Source: Mytilisepta virgata (taxonomy: Eukaryota > Mollusca > Bivalvia > Mytilida > Mytilidae). From it: a DNA stretch of 64,000 bases. Every line of letters starts with the position of its first letter. Positions within the stretch are counted from its first letter, which is position 1. This document shows, in pieces, positions 34,186 to 44,889 of this stretch. The stretch spans positions 68,060,314 to 68,124,313 of the forward strand of contig CM051521.1 of NCBI GenBank assembly GCA_028015205.1. Reading direction: 5' to 3'. The notes under the pieces are model-generated. The model saw only the letters and a list, made by a program, of their open reading frames with translations. It was not told where the DNA came from and did no database searches. A program made the position numbers and the translations under genes.

Positions 34186-34882
34186 TATACACCGGAAAGA
34201 GGAGAAGGCAGTATAATCCTGAAGAGAAATCGAAGGTTTTCTGTTCTAACACTCAATTTATGTTCAGAAAATGTCATAATACATATTTTTGTTTGAAAGA
34301 GAGGAAGATGATAGCGATATCTAACTCTTGGTATTTTTTATCACTTAGCTTGAGTGGCACATAATTATAGATTATCACATATTTTATTCAAATAACGCCG
34401 ATTTTGCATATGTAATAAAAGCATAATTTGATGCATAGTTATCTTCCCTCGTATTGGTCGTTCCATTTGAGTAAATGTGAAAACTTTTTCGACAGCTCAC
34501 CGACCTTTATAGCTTGTTTACTAAAGGTCATCAAAGAAATATTTAAACATATTTTATAGTCTTAAATGATGCGTAAAATTAAAGCTGTCTCGGCTGTTTA
34601 ATCATATTTTTAGGTATTTCGAAATAAACATATTTTATTTTACGAATAAATTATTGATATACAAATTTACGTTAGAACAAAAACGATATTGTATATCTTA
34701 TCTGCATTTTCTACTGCACATTTCATTTTAAATATCAAACTCCCACGTCTACTTAAACACTCCTACTGGTCTGAATCAGTGAATTATATGTATATGGAAT
34801 ACCATCCAGCTATACCTACATCCGCTTTGTTAAATAAGAAATAGGCAAGTCGTATTCAAGTCATATAAACATTTGGACTTAC

Positions 34883-34931
34883 CAATACTAACTAGAATCA
34901 TCAATCCAAACACTAACAGATACGACTTCAT
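34883..34931 (-). CDS. secreted Kazal protein, exon 1 (signal peptide)
   Basis: ATG at 34,931-34,929 begins MKSYLLVFGLMILVSI, a basic-then-hydrophobic signal-peptide core, and is followed directly by a GTAAGT donor. The phase-1 end (one base, G) fits the two-base start of exon 2 at 28,792, making the junction codon GTA (Val) and the cleavage region VASA. No in-frame stop separates them. A TATA-like CTATATAG lies 65-72 bp upstream of the ATG. An alternative is that this exon belongs to another small secreted gene and that exon 2 uses a different start. Confidence 0.72.
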
Positions 34932-34995
34932 TTTGACGTCCTTTTTCTTTATGGTCGCTATCACGTATTACCCACAAGCACAGGTAGATACCTAT

Positions 34996-35003
34996 CTATA
35001 TAG
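34996..35003 (-). promoter_or_regulatory. TATA box of Kazal gene
   Basis: CTATATAG on the minus strand (context GGGCTATATAGATAGG), about 30 bp before a plausible start site and 65 bp before the ATG. Confidence 0.5.
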
Positions 35004-35009
35004 CCCGAG

Positions 35010-35935
35010 GTAATAAAGTGTACAAAGTGAGCAAACATTTCTCAAGTTTAAATTTCTTATCATGTTTCATTAAACATACCTTTTCAACCATTTCAACATA
35101 TACACACTTCTGAGGTAAACAAATTTTCGGTATTTAGTCTAAAAAATCTTTGTATAACTGTACGTTATAGTATGTTTTAGTACTTGTGTTACCAGAGGAA
35201 AATAGAAATCTAGTTATGTACTAAGAAACCAAAGACAGATTTACACATAATATTCATTTGGACAACAAATACATGCACTTTTTTAGCGGAAATACTGAAA
35301 AATGCATAAATTGAAAAAAATAAAACAGTAGTTAAAGTTGTAAGCTGAAATTCACCTTATTGTGTAAGTGATAATTTGGTCCTTGTAAAATACGTCTGGG
35401 TGGACTAATGTCCCTAGTGAAATTGATCTATGGTGTCAAGTTTTCCTAATAGTAATCTTAGTCAGAGGATCAATTTTACTAGGAAAAATTGTTGGAAAAA
35501 ATTTCTAGGAAAATAATCCATCTTAATTATGATGTATTAAAATCATCTATAGTCAAAACAAAAACTTACTTTACTAGGAAAGACAGTCCGAGGGACATAT
35601 TCACTAATTTAAATTTTGATAATTGTGAACTGATTTGATACGGAAAAAAATCCCCTACAAATAAAACAACTGTTGTGACGTTCCAATTAAGTCCCAGAAA
35701 CAATTTTCCTAGGGAGACTGATGCCGGACATCTATTACCATTTATGACTCGCTTTTCTAGGAAAATTAATTCTGGGACTAAACTTTCTAGTAAAATTCGA
35801 AACACGGTTTTTCTTTAATTTTTCTTTCTCAGCACAGAGCACCCTTACATTCCATGATTTTTTAATTCGTAGTTTTCCTCTTCTCTCAAGCGTTTAACCG
35901 TTTTCTCAGCCTATATATGTTTATACATATAACGA
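35010..35935. other. upstream region with repeated TAGGAAAA words
   Basis: No gene. Between 35,440 and 35,810 the word TAGGAAA or its complement occurs at least seven times (for example ACTAGGAAAAATT, TTCTAGGAAAATAA, TTTTCCTAGGGA), on both strands, without a fixed period. Confidence 0.5.
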
Positions 35936-36150
35936 TTAGCAGCGAAGAGCAGCGTGCAGCAAGAGAAGAGCAACGGAGAGCAGCATGGAGCAAGAGAAGA
36001 CATGTTTCAATCTGTTTTCTACTTTCATGAAGTCATGAAATATGGATGCCTTCACACAAAGAATAGCAGGAAAATTTATCTCCTTTTCAACTTCAGGTTC
36101 CTTCTAAGCATGCGCATACGACACTCCCGGCTCCAGGAACGTGACTAATT
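35936..36150. repeat. eroded fragment related to the foldback element
   Basis: GCAGCGAAGAGCAGCGTGCA and GAGCAGCATGGAGCAAGAGA match the inverted form of the internal array at 38.9-40.3 kb. GCATGCGCATACGACACTCC at 36,109 recalls its arm. The rest is eroded. Confidence 0.5.
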
Positions 36151-36244
36151 TTTTGGAAGATAAATAAATGAATTTACCCTTTTCCAAAAACCAGATAACA
36201 GGAGCAGATAATCCAAATATAAGTGTAAAACGTCTTATTATAGC

Positions 36245-36525
36245 TGGTCCGAGACCACAATTATTTCAGAGTGCATCATCATAGTTAAATTTAAAAAATT
36301 GATCCAGCTCAAACTTTATAATTTTTTTTATTCAATTTACACTCATAACTGGAAAATATTACAAAATGCTACATTAGAAAATGCTACCCTTGCATATTCA
36401 AGAAAACCCCCAAAATGTCTTCAAGGGGTAAAGTTATCATTCACATAGCACCTAGCATCCCGAAATTAGGTCATTTTGACAGTCACCAAATTACAACTTT
36501 TACATACTTCTGATTAAAAAACTGT
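36245..36525. repeat. direct repeat A, copy 1
   Basis: About 280 bp matching 37,900-38,190 at roughly 80-85% by eye, starting CCGAGACCACAATTATTTCA and ending TTTTACATACTTCTGATTAA. Confidence 0.8.
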
Positions 36526-37899
36526 CCACTGTTTTAAATTAAGTAATTTGACCCTTGTGCGTTATATTTGAACTAGGATACTTCAAATAAAGGCAAACAA
36601 AATGTGGGGAAAGTTAAAATGGAAAGAAATACACTATAAAATATGGGGAACTATATCGTGGACAAAGAGTTGATGCGGATTAATTGAGGTCTTGAGCCTA
36701 TTAGGGTAGAAGGAATTATCTGATTTAAATAAAATGTTGTGCTTATCAAATACAGTTTATTGCAGGTGTTTCCACCAAGTTTCTTGACGATATGTTAACG
36801 TTTCTAGAATTTATGCCTATATTTATACTTAGTGGTACAGCTGTCCAAATCAGTACTATACAGTTGAGAAATTCATTCTATCTTTTCCTGTCACAGAAGT
36901 AATCTTTTAACTATTTTGACTGATTTCTTCTGTCTATTTTACTAAATGGCATATACTGTGCTTAATAATACCAGTATTTTGCACTAGAAATATAAATCAA
37001 AGCAGAATTTTGCATAGTTTAGGGTAAACAATCTTGGTTTTAGGTATTACATAGGGCGATGATATAAAAAGATAAAATATTCATTTATGAAAGTTTAATG
37101 GTAAATTTTACCTTTCTTAGATATTCTGCTTTCTTTTTAAATCAAAAATAGGTATGCATGACCATGCAATTAAAAAACATAAAGGCTCAAACCGACAAAA
37201 AGGAAATCATTCTGTAATAGTGCGGTACTTCACTTCAGCTAGATTGTTTACTTTATTTTAAAAAAAAATTGCTTCAAATGATTTGGTTGGTATTTTTTTA
37301 TTATTTAAATCAACAAGAAAATATACCAAAAAATGGGTATTTGCACTCAAAAGGGTTCAGACTATACATCTGTGCACTCCGTTCACATATATTTACCCAG
37401 AAAAAACAGCACAAATAGCACTGTTATTGAATGATTGAGAGCCAGTCTTAATGTCAATTATGTTTGTATCATTAAAATAGTAGTTATAAATATATAACTT
37501 GCACACTTTTAAACATTTTTAATGGTTTATACACTTAAAGTGGCATGTTACAAAAATGTATTAGTGATAAAAGTTTTGTGTTATCCACGATGATTAACCT
37601 GCAGCAACAAAATAAAAAAAAATCTTTTGAACTTAATAGCTCAAAAATTATTCATCCAAATTTGTTGCATTGAGATAAAAGCATAAAAGCTGATTTTACC
37701 TAGCTTCAATGAAGTCGGTTATATCCTTGGGCTCAATTTGTATGTTTTGCACAGAAATTTGAGTTTGTACAAAATAATGGGAAAATGAATAGGTATTGAT
37801 AAAGCAAGCTTTCTATGACATAATCAGACCAAAATGAGTTATGTGTATACTTTTTATGCTTCACAAAGTATGTTTTCATGTTTTTTACATTCACTTCTT
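36526..37899. other. sequence between direct repeats A, no gene
   Basis: AT-rich, with no coding region or terminal structure recognised. The direct repeats could be LTRs of an eroded element, but no PBS, PPT or pol remains. Confidence 0.4.
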
Positions 37900-38190
37900 A
37901 GGCCCGAGACCGCAATTATTTCAAAGTGCATTTTCATATTAGCATTGAAGTCAAATTAAAAAAATTGCACCAGCTCAAACTTTATAATCTTTTTTTATTT
38001 AATGTACACTCATAACTAAAAAAATATATTAAAATTATAGAAAATTCTACTATTGCAAATTCCAGAAAATCTCCAGAATGTTTTTAAGGGGTATACATGT
38101 AGTTATCATTCACATAGCCCCTAACATCGTGAAATTGGGTCATTTTGACAGTCATCAAATTACAACTTTTACATACTTCTGATTAAATCA
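37900..38190. repeat. direct repeat A, copy 2
   Basis: Starts CCCGAGACCGCAATTATTTC and ends TTTTACATACTTCTGATTAA. It lies about 80 bp before the foldback element. Confidence 0.8.
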
Positions 38191-38271
38191 AAGTGATGGA
38201 AATCACCGCTGGAAAGATTGCAACTGTAGTGTATAATTTCAAATGTTATTTTATCACAGATTTTTTCTCTG

Positions 38272-38440
38272 AGTAGTATATATGCGGTTTTCAGTTATGA
38301 TTTGTAGAGGAGAGTGTGGAGGAGGTGCCGGAAGTGACGTCACCGCAACCGGAAATGACGTCACAGCAAGTGACGTAACCGGAACCAGAAGTACCCGAAA
38401 GTGATTTCCGCGCATGCGCAACCGGAAGTAGTGGATTTTC
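38272..38440 (+). repeat. left terminal inverted repeat of foldback element
   Basis: The first 36 bp are identical to the complement of 40,498-40,533. Similarity then continues with small indels through the GGAGGAGGTGC, AAATGACGTCACAG and GTGACGTAACCGGAACC segments to the GCGCGCA-like block. Confidence 0.88.
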
Positions 38441-38630
38441 CCGCCATTTATTTACGGAAGTGACGTAAGTCACGTGCTGAGATCCGGATGTGTCGTCTGC
38501 GCATGTGTAGGCGTAACCGGATGTACCCGGAAGTTATTTGCGCGCATGCGCAACCGGAAGTAGGAAATTTTCGCGCCATTTTCTCATATTTTGTTTACGG
38601 AAGTGACGTAAGTAACGGACCCGGATGTGC
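38325..38630 (+). promoter_or_regulatory. dense ETS/CRE/NRF1/YY1-like motif cluster, left arm
   Basis: The arm contains CCGGAAGT or close ETS words about ten times. It has TGACGTCA twice and TGACGTAA three times (CRE/ATF), GCGCATGCGC twice (NRF1), CACGTG once (E-box) and CGCCATT twice (complement of the YY1 core). Such combinations mark metazoan TATA-less promoters. Activity is inferred from motif content alone. Confidence 0.6.
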
Positions 38631-38935
38631 CATGCTTGACCAGAACTCAGATTGAATTATCTTCCTTTCCCGCACTTCTCGGTCGTCTCTGGATCTTTCA
38701 TCGGTCTCTAGGGTCTGATACTCTCACTTTTATGTCGAAGTCCGGGAGAATACGAAGTACACTATTGGATTATCTCCCCTTATCCCGCTCTTTTCATCTG
38801 TGGGTGATGTTTTCTGTGAGGACTAAAGGTAGGATTGGATTATGTCCCCTTACCTCCAAGTGATGCTGTCACCAATAGATCAATGGACGGGTGTCCTTAG
38901 CAACCGTCTTAGCAACGGCGGTCTATTTCATTGCT

Positions 38936-40365
38936 CTATGAAACTCTTCTCTTGCTCCATCCCGCTCTTCGCTACTCTTTGCTGCTCATCGCTACTCAGA
39001 ACCTTACTCGCGTGCTAATTTCGCTCCTGTTGCTTGTTGCTGTTCGTCATCGCTGCTCATCGCTACTCATCGCTGCTCACTGCTGCTCATCGTTGCTCAC
39101 TGCTGCTCATCGCTGCTGATTGCTGCTCTTCTTCCTCATCGCTGCTCATCGCTGCTCATCTCTTGCTCCGTGCTGCTCCTCGCTGCTCTTCTCTTGCTCA
39201 TCCCTGCTCATCACTGCTCATCGCTGCTCATCTCTTGCCCCGTGCTGCTCATCGCTGCTCTTCTCTTGCTCTTTGCTGCCCATCGCAACTCAGGACCTTA
39301 CTCGCGTGCTCATTTCGCTCCTGTTGCTTGTTGCTGTTCGTAATCGCTGCTCTACTCTTGCTCATCGCTGCTCTTCTTTAGCTGTTTGCTACTCATCGAT
39401 ACTCAGGACCTTAATCGCGTGCTCATTTCGCTTCTGTTGCTTGTTGCTGTTCGTCATCGCTGCTCTTCTCTTGCTCATCATTCTTTTTCGTGTGCTCATT
39501 TCGCTCCTGCTGCTTGTTGCTGTTCATCATCGCTTCTCTTCTCTTGTCATCGCTGTTCTTCTCTTGCTCTTTGCTGCTCATCGCTACTCAGGACCTTACT
39601 CGCGTGCTCATTTCGATCCTGCTGCTTGTTGCTGTTCGTCATCGCTGCTCTTCTCTTGCTCTTTGCTGCTCATCGCTACTCAGGACCTTACTCGCGTGCT
39701 CATTTCGCTCCTGCTGCTTGTTGCTGTTCGTCATCGCTGCTCTTCTCTTGCTCATCGCTGTTTTTCTCTTGCTCTTTGCTGCTCATCGCAAATCAGGACC
39801 TTAATCGCTCATTTCGCTCCTGTTGCTTGTTGCTGTTCGTAATCGCTGCTCTTCTCGTGCTCATCGCTGATCTTCTCTTGCTCATCGCTGCTCTTCCCTT
39901 GCTCTTTGCTGCCCATCGCTACTCAGGACCTTACTCGCGTGATCATTTCGCTCCTGTTGCTTGTTGCTGTTCGTCATCGCTGCTCTTCTCTTGCTCTTTG
40001 CTGATCATCGCTACTCAGGACCTTACTCGCGTGCTGATTTCGCTCCTGTTGCTTGTCGCTGTTCGTCATCGCTGCTCTTCTCTTGCTCTTTGCTGCTCAT
40101 CGCAACTCAGGACCTTACTCGCGTGCTTATTCCGCTCCTGTTGCTTGTTGCTGTTCGTAATCGCTGCTCTTCTCTTGCTCATCGCTGCTCTTCTCTTGCT
40201 CATCGCTGCTCTTCTATTGCTCATCGCTGCTCATCACTGCTCATCACTGCTCATCGCTGCTAATCTCTTGCTCCGTGCTGCTCATTTTTGCTCTTCTCTT
40301 GCTCTGTGTTGCTCACCACTGCTCTTCTCTTCCTCCGTGCTGCTCATTGCTGCTCATCTCTTGCT
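38936..40365 (+). repeat. internal tandem array of foldback element
   Basis: Built from ~10-14-bp words (GCTGCTCATC, GCTCTTCTCTTGCTC) arranged in a higher-order unit of about 90-130 bp marked by CAGGACCTTACTCGCGTGCT and TCGCTCCTGTTGCTTGTTGC, seen about nine times. GC-richer than its surroundings. Long open frames result from the lack of stop codons in the repeat; the Leu/Ser/Ala/Cys/Arg-rich translations look non-biological. Confidence 0.88.
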
Positions 40366-40533
40366 TTGCGCGCAAATGACTTCCGGGTATTTCTGGTTCC
40401 GGTCATGTGACTTCCGGTTCCGGTTACGTCACTTCCTGTGACGTCATTTCCGGTTGTTTTTTCCGGTACCTCCACAGCACCTCCTCCACACCCACCTCCA
40501 CAAATCATAACTGAAAACCGCATATATACTACT
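40365..40533 (-). repeat. right terminal inverted repeat with ETS/CRE motifs
   Basis: Complement of the left end, carrying ACTTCCGG/GGTTCCGG words and TTACGTCACTTCC and TGACGTCATTTCCGG, then ending CCGCATATATACTACT. Confidence 0.88.
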
Positions 40534-40877
40534 TCTCTGCTATGTGAGATCAATTACAATGAATGTACGTTTATTCCTTTTTTCCTGAAATATTGAGTTT
40601 TTTTTATCAAAATGTACATTCCAAGGTATAAAAGGAATTTTCAATAGGAGTTCAATGTGTTTAAGTTAAAAATTTTACTAAAATATTTGTTATTGGATCG
40701 TAATTGTACTTGAAATTACTTAAAAAATTTAGATTCACGCCCATGTCTGTGTTAACAGATGATAACTCGCTACCCTATTATATGTAATTGGAACAGGAGA
40801 TAAACAATCAAAATGGTTGTATTTTCAAAACATGGATGGAAATGTGTCACAAATGTTACTTTTAATGTATTAGTGAC
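40534..40877. other. intergenic, nothing recognised
   Basis: AT-rich, no gene. Confidence 0.4.
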
Positions 40878-41517
40878 CAGGGCTCAGCCTACTTCAGAAT
40901 GACAGGGAGAGATGACTTTTCTCTCTGATTCGAACAAGGAGAAGTGGAGAAAGTCATTACGTGACGTTTCAAAGCACCAATCGGCACTGATTATGTTTTT
41001 ATTTGAAGAGCTAGTCTTTACTCTTATTCTAATGTTTTTTTTAAAGAAATTAAGATTTATTTTCTGATTTACAGTTCAACTGGGTTAAGGCTAATTTAAC
41101 CTGCAATGCCTTCTAAGCCAGTTTACAAAATGTTTACAACAGAGTCAACATAAAGAAGTTCATAAAATCGAACCATTACTTCATTCACAGTATCTTTCTC
41201 GTTGTTTTTTAAATTATTGTTATTCCGGTCCGACTTACCGTGGTCCAGGTTGTCAGCGGGTTGATTAAATTTACCCATATTTTTGTTATAGGATTATTTC
41301 CCTTTGATTACTGATTGAAAAAAATGGCGGCATGGATTTTATTTTCAATACACGAGTCGGAGTTTCATATTCGCGATTTCGACCATTGAAATGGATCAGG
41401 CGAGTTTTTAAATTTACAGTCAACTCAAAGTTCGCTTTTGACGAGAGTTGGGGCGAAGTCAAGTAAAATACTACAACAAGACTTCGTCGCCAGAATCGCC
41501 CTCGAGGTTGAGCCCTG
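40878..41517. mobile_element. 640-bp hAT-like non-autonomous element
   Basis: Begins CAGGGCTCAGCCT and ends AGGTTGAGCCCTG, a 13-bp terminal inverted repeat with one mismatch. CAGGGCTC is a common hAT terminus. Flanking 8-mers (TTAGTGAC / TTAACTTG) match only partly, so the 8-bp target duplication is eroded or absent. No transposase. Confidence 0.6.
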
Positions 41518-42240
41518 TTAACTTGAATACAAGTATGTTATACATAGAGAACAGATTAAACATTTATTCTTATTTTTCAAATTTCAACTCCAAAAAAATC
41601 CAACTTCCAAGTTTATCTAGATAAACAATTATGTAAATCACGCACGTGGAAGTTTTTCTACACATGTATTGAGATCCCCGGAGATATTTTTGGGTTTCCG
41701 AAATAACTATATCCATTCTACTATATAAATTCTTGATTCATTTCATCGTAAATATTTTGTAATTGTGATACACATTGGCAAATTGAAGTGTAAGCAGAGG
41801 TTTGGCAGATTGATTTTTTATAATAAACATATTCAAATGTGTAACTCAAATTAATGCCTACAGCACGTTTCTCAGACCGGATGTAAATATACAAAATAGC
41901 TGAAGGTTCAAAATATGCTTAATTTAAAAGGGTCAATCTTAAACGAATAAATATTCCTTAACATTTATAAAAGCAACATAACTACTTTATCAGCCAATCT
42001 GAAACAAGATCTGCCCATGGTGGCCATATTTGTAGTCCTTGAATACCATGTTTGTTCCCCAATCGGGACGAAATGATGAAACTTTGTAAAGAACCCCCAA
42101 TAGATGCTTCCTGTAATATTTTGTTCGTTGTGTCCGTTGACCCAAACTAACAGCCGAACTTTTAACTGTGTGGGAACTGTTCGCTATATGTATCAAGTTT
42201 TGTTCCATTTGGCTAAGCGATGTTTGAGGAGATTTTTTAA
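41518..42240. other. intergenic, nothing recognised
   Basis: AT-rich, no supported gene. Short open frames at 41,990-42,300 are part of the next dispersed repeat. Confidence 0.4.
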
Positions 42241-42570
42241 TATCAGCCAATCAGAAACAAGAATTGCTCATTGCGGCCATGTTTTTCGCCGATCAAGATG
42301 AAAGGAGGAAGATTTGTAGAGGACACAATTCTGAAAGAGGACCATCTAAGGACCATTGTTGCTAAGTTTGCTTCCAACCTCGCGGAAGTTTCAGACAAGA
42401 ATTTAATAGTAAATTTTCCATAGGGTCAAATTTTAGGCGGCCATCTCGGTTGACAGTCCAGGTCATCCGACACAATTCTGAAGGAATACAATCTAAGGAC
42501 AATGCTGCCAAGTCTTGTTCTAATCGGCTCAGTTGTTTCAGACAAGATGATTATTTAATAAATTTTCCCA
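42241..42570. repeat. dispersed repeat with AAGGACCATTGTTGCTAAGT-type units
   Basis: Two ~120-bp units (42,325-42,435 and 42,470-42,565) share ACACAATTCTGAA, CATCTAAGGAC and GTTTCAGACAAGA. A third occurs at 43,630-43,830. Typical bivalve dispersed repeat; no gene. Confidence 0.65.
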
Positions 42571-43629
42571 TAGGATCCTAATGGAAATATACTTGAATAT
42601 GTTTGTACAAAATGTCATTCCGATATCTACAGTAATAAATGTGTATTTTAACAATTTTTTATGAAATGAAGCATTTGATAGTCGGCCATCTTGCCGACAA
42701 AAATGTAGGTGCTGACGTCACGACCTACAAAATCTATCTTAAAATTGATGAGTAATTTCCCACAGCATGCTACCATTTACATACGGGCATTGTATGGGGA
42801 AACTGCTCAATAATTACAAAATTATAACGATTATATCACAAATTAATCCGTGTCTGTTATTAATTCAAATTCAGTAAAAAATATTTACCAAATATAATTC
42901 ATATAATTATAATTATGTAAAGAAATTAATTCTATAAAATAAAGAATTAAAGCAATTGTAATGCAATTCTGAACTTTACCACATCGGGAAAAATATTCGA
43001 AAACATTTTGTAACCTCTCACAGGTACATGTAAGGCTGAATATTTACATTTGAATTAAATTATAGGAATAACATACCCTTAAGGTGATAATTGCAGGTAA
43101 ATCTCTCCCCCCCCCCTTTGATTAAATTATGATAAAAGTTGTTTATTGACGCTAATTAACACCACGAATGAGAAATTTAAGTAGATTTTAAACGATACCC
43201 CATTTTCAATGTAAATGTAATAAAAGAAAAAAACAGCGACGTTATAAAACTTAGTAGTTGGTTTTGGGGATTTTTCATAGTATTAAAATATTTTTTTTAA
43301 GTGTGATAAACATGAAAAGTTAGAATTACTTACTAGCAACTTTTAATTTATCACCTTTGATAAAGCAATAATTGAATTACTTAAATTAAAATAGCAACAA
43401 TGCGAACTTAAAAAGCGGCATTTAACCGAAGAATCAATTAATAGTCGACAATTAACAATTTAATTTTCTCAAATAAATACACCACCTTTCAAACCACTTC
43501 GGTTTTAACAGATAAAATAGAGGCTCTCAAGAACCTGCTTCTCTCACCTTGATTTAACTTTTCACCTTGAGCAGGAGACAAAATTTGAGTATAACAGTCA
43601 ATTTGACTAGTTTGTCTATAGGGTTCTAT
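42571..43629. other. intergenic, nothing recognised
   Basis: AT-rich; a short poly-C tract at 43,108-43,117. No gene supported. Confidence 0.45.
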
Positions 43630-43883
43630 GTTAAACTAAGTTCAGCTGTTGCAGCCATCTTGGTTGACAATCCAGGTCAATGGACACATTTCTAAAAGAC
43701 AACCATCTAAGGACCATTACTGCTATGTCTTGTTCCAACTGGCTAAGCTGTTTCAGACAAGAAGATTTTTCACTGAATTTCCCGTAGGGTTCAATGTTAA
43801 ACGTCTGCTGTGGCGGCCATCTTGTATCACAGTCCACGAAGTAGCCCCAAAAAAACTGAAATAAGCACGAGAATAAGGTCATT
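43630..43883. repeat. dispersed repeat, third copy
   Basis: Same family as 42.24-42.57 kb (ACCATCTAAGGACCATTACT; AGCTGTTTCAGACAAGAAGA). Borders the foldback copy. Confidence 0.6.
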
Positions 43884-44195
43884 AGTAGCGATGAACAGCG
43901 GCGAGCAGCGAAGAGCGGCATGGAGCAAGAGAAGCGAAACGAAGTGCATCATAGAGCAATGAAATGGACCGCCGTTGCTAAGGCGGTTGCTAAGGACACC
44001 CCTTCATTGATCTAATGGTGACAGCATCACTTGGACTTAAGGAGACATAATCCAATCCTACCTTTGGTCCTCACAGAAAACATTACCCGTGGGGAAAAGC
44101 GCGGAAGATAATCCAATCACCTCTCTGTACTTCGATTACTCTCGGACTTCGACATAACAGTGAGAGTATCAGTCCCTAGAGACTCGATGCATGAC

Positions 44196-44685
44196 CCTTA
44201 CACTCCACTAATTATCTTAGTTTCAAAGAAATGCACAACCAGAATTTTATTAATTATTAGAGTTGGTAAAGTTTGACTACATGATAGATAAATAATAAAT
44301 GTCTTAACCTCAAAATTGTAATATTGACTGAAAGAGGGTAGATTTTAGTTTAAAAAAATACGAAAACATTAACTGATTTTGCTTCTGACAAGTAATGGGA
44401 AGTCATAAACTGGGACTTGTGAATTGACATGTGGTGTGTAAAACTTTGACAGTGATAATCGGCACCTGCACTGGTAAGTTAAATTGCGAAAAAAAGAGCC
44501 GGAGAAGTGGATTGAAACGCTGCATCAGACCTCAATTTTAAGCCGAAGTGGAGTGAAATTTAACATTTTTAAAGCTTTTTTAATGAAAATTCTTGAAATG
44601 TTGCTATGCCAACTAGGTTTCCATGGATATTTTTTTATTTATTTTATCAGGATGGAAAAAATGCTAACATAATGGCCTTTCAGAA

Positions 44686-44716
<31 letters not shown>

Positions 44717-44809
44717 GGATATTATTTACTCTGAAGATGGCACACGACCATGATATTTGTTAGCTCACTTCACATAGAAAATGGTACTATTAATTTGTGG
44801 AGTGCAACC
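44196..44809. mobile_element. MITE-like element, copy 2 (614 bp)
   Basis: Near-identical to 11,441-12,103 except for an internal ~76-bp absence and a (TA)n expansion at 44,686-44,710. Ends TTACACTCCAC / GTGGAGTGCAACC. Interrupts the foldback copy. Confidence 0.8.
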
Positions 44810-44889
44810 TTACCCTATACATACCGATGAAAGACCCAGAGACGACCGAGAAGCACGGTGAAAAGGGAGATAATCCAATCTGAATTCTG

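Larger units (their letters stand above)
30786..34202 (-). mobile_element. pogo/Tigger-family DNA transposon, degraded
   Basis: A CENP-B-type HTH and a DDE transposase are read on the minus strand. The possible terminal inverted repeats are CCTCTTTCCGGTG at 30,786-30,798 and its exact complement at 34,190-34,202; a second CACCGGAA lies at 34,173. Flanking TA dinucleotides were not clear, so the ends are provisional. It lies within intron 1 of the Kazal gene, in the same orientation. Confidence 0.65.
28793..34882 (-). other. intron 1 of the Kazal gene (~6.1 kb)
   Basis: Bounded by a GTAAGT donor (34,882-34,877) and a polypyrimidine-CAG acceptor (28,795-28,793); phases match. It contains the pogo/Tigger relic (30,786-34,202, same strand) and a small tandem repeat. 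The remainder, 28,860-30,360 and 30,465-30,785, shows no gene. Confidence 0.75.
38272..40533. mobile_element. 2.26-kb foldback-type TIR element with promoter-motif arms
   Basis: Left end AGTAGTATATATGCGGTTTT, and the right end is its complement; inverted similarity runs about 160 bp inward on both sides. Flanking TCTCTG at 38,266-38,271 and 40,534-40,539 is a likely 6-bp target-site duplication. Internal order: motif-rich left arm, ~300 bp of unique sequence with three GATTGGATTATCTCCCCTT-like words, then a 1.4-kb tandem array, then a short right arm. No transposase. A second, inverted and truncated copy lies at 43,884-45,222. I do not recognise the family. Confidence 0.82.

Noticed and set aside
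39034..40441. Long plus-strand open frames of up to 351 codons in the foldback element
   Set aside because: All plus frames stay open because the repeat words lack stops; composition is implausible and frames are interchangeable.
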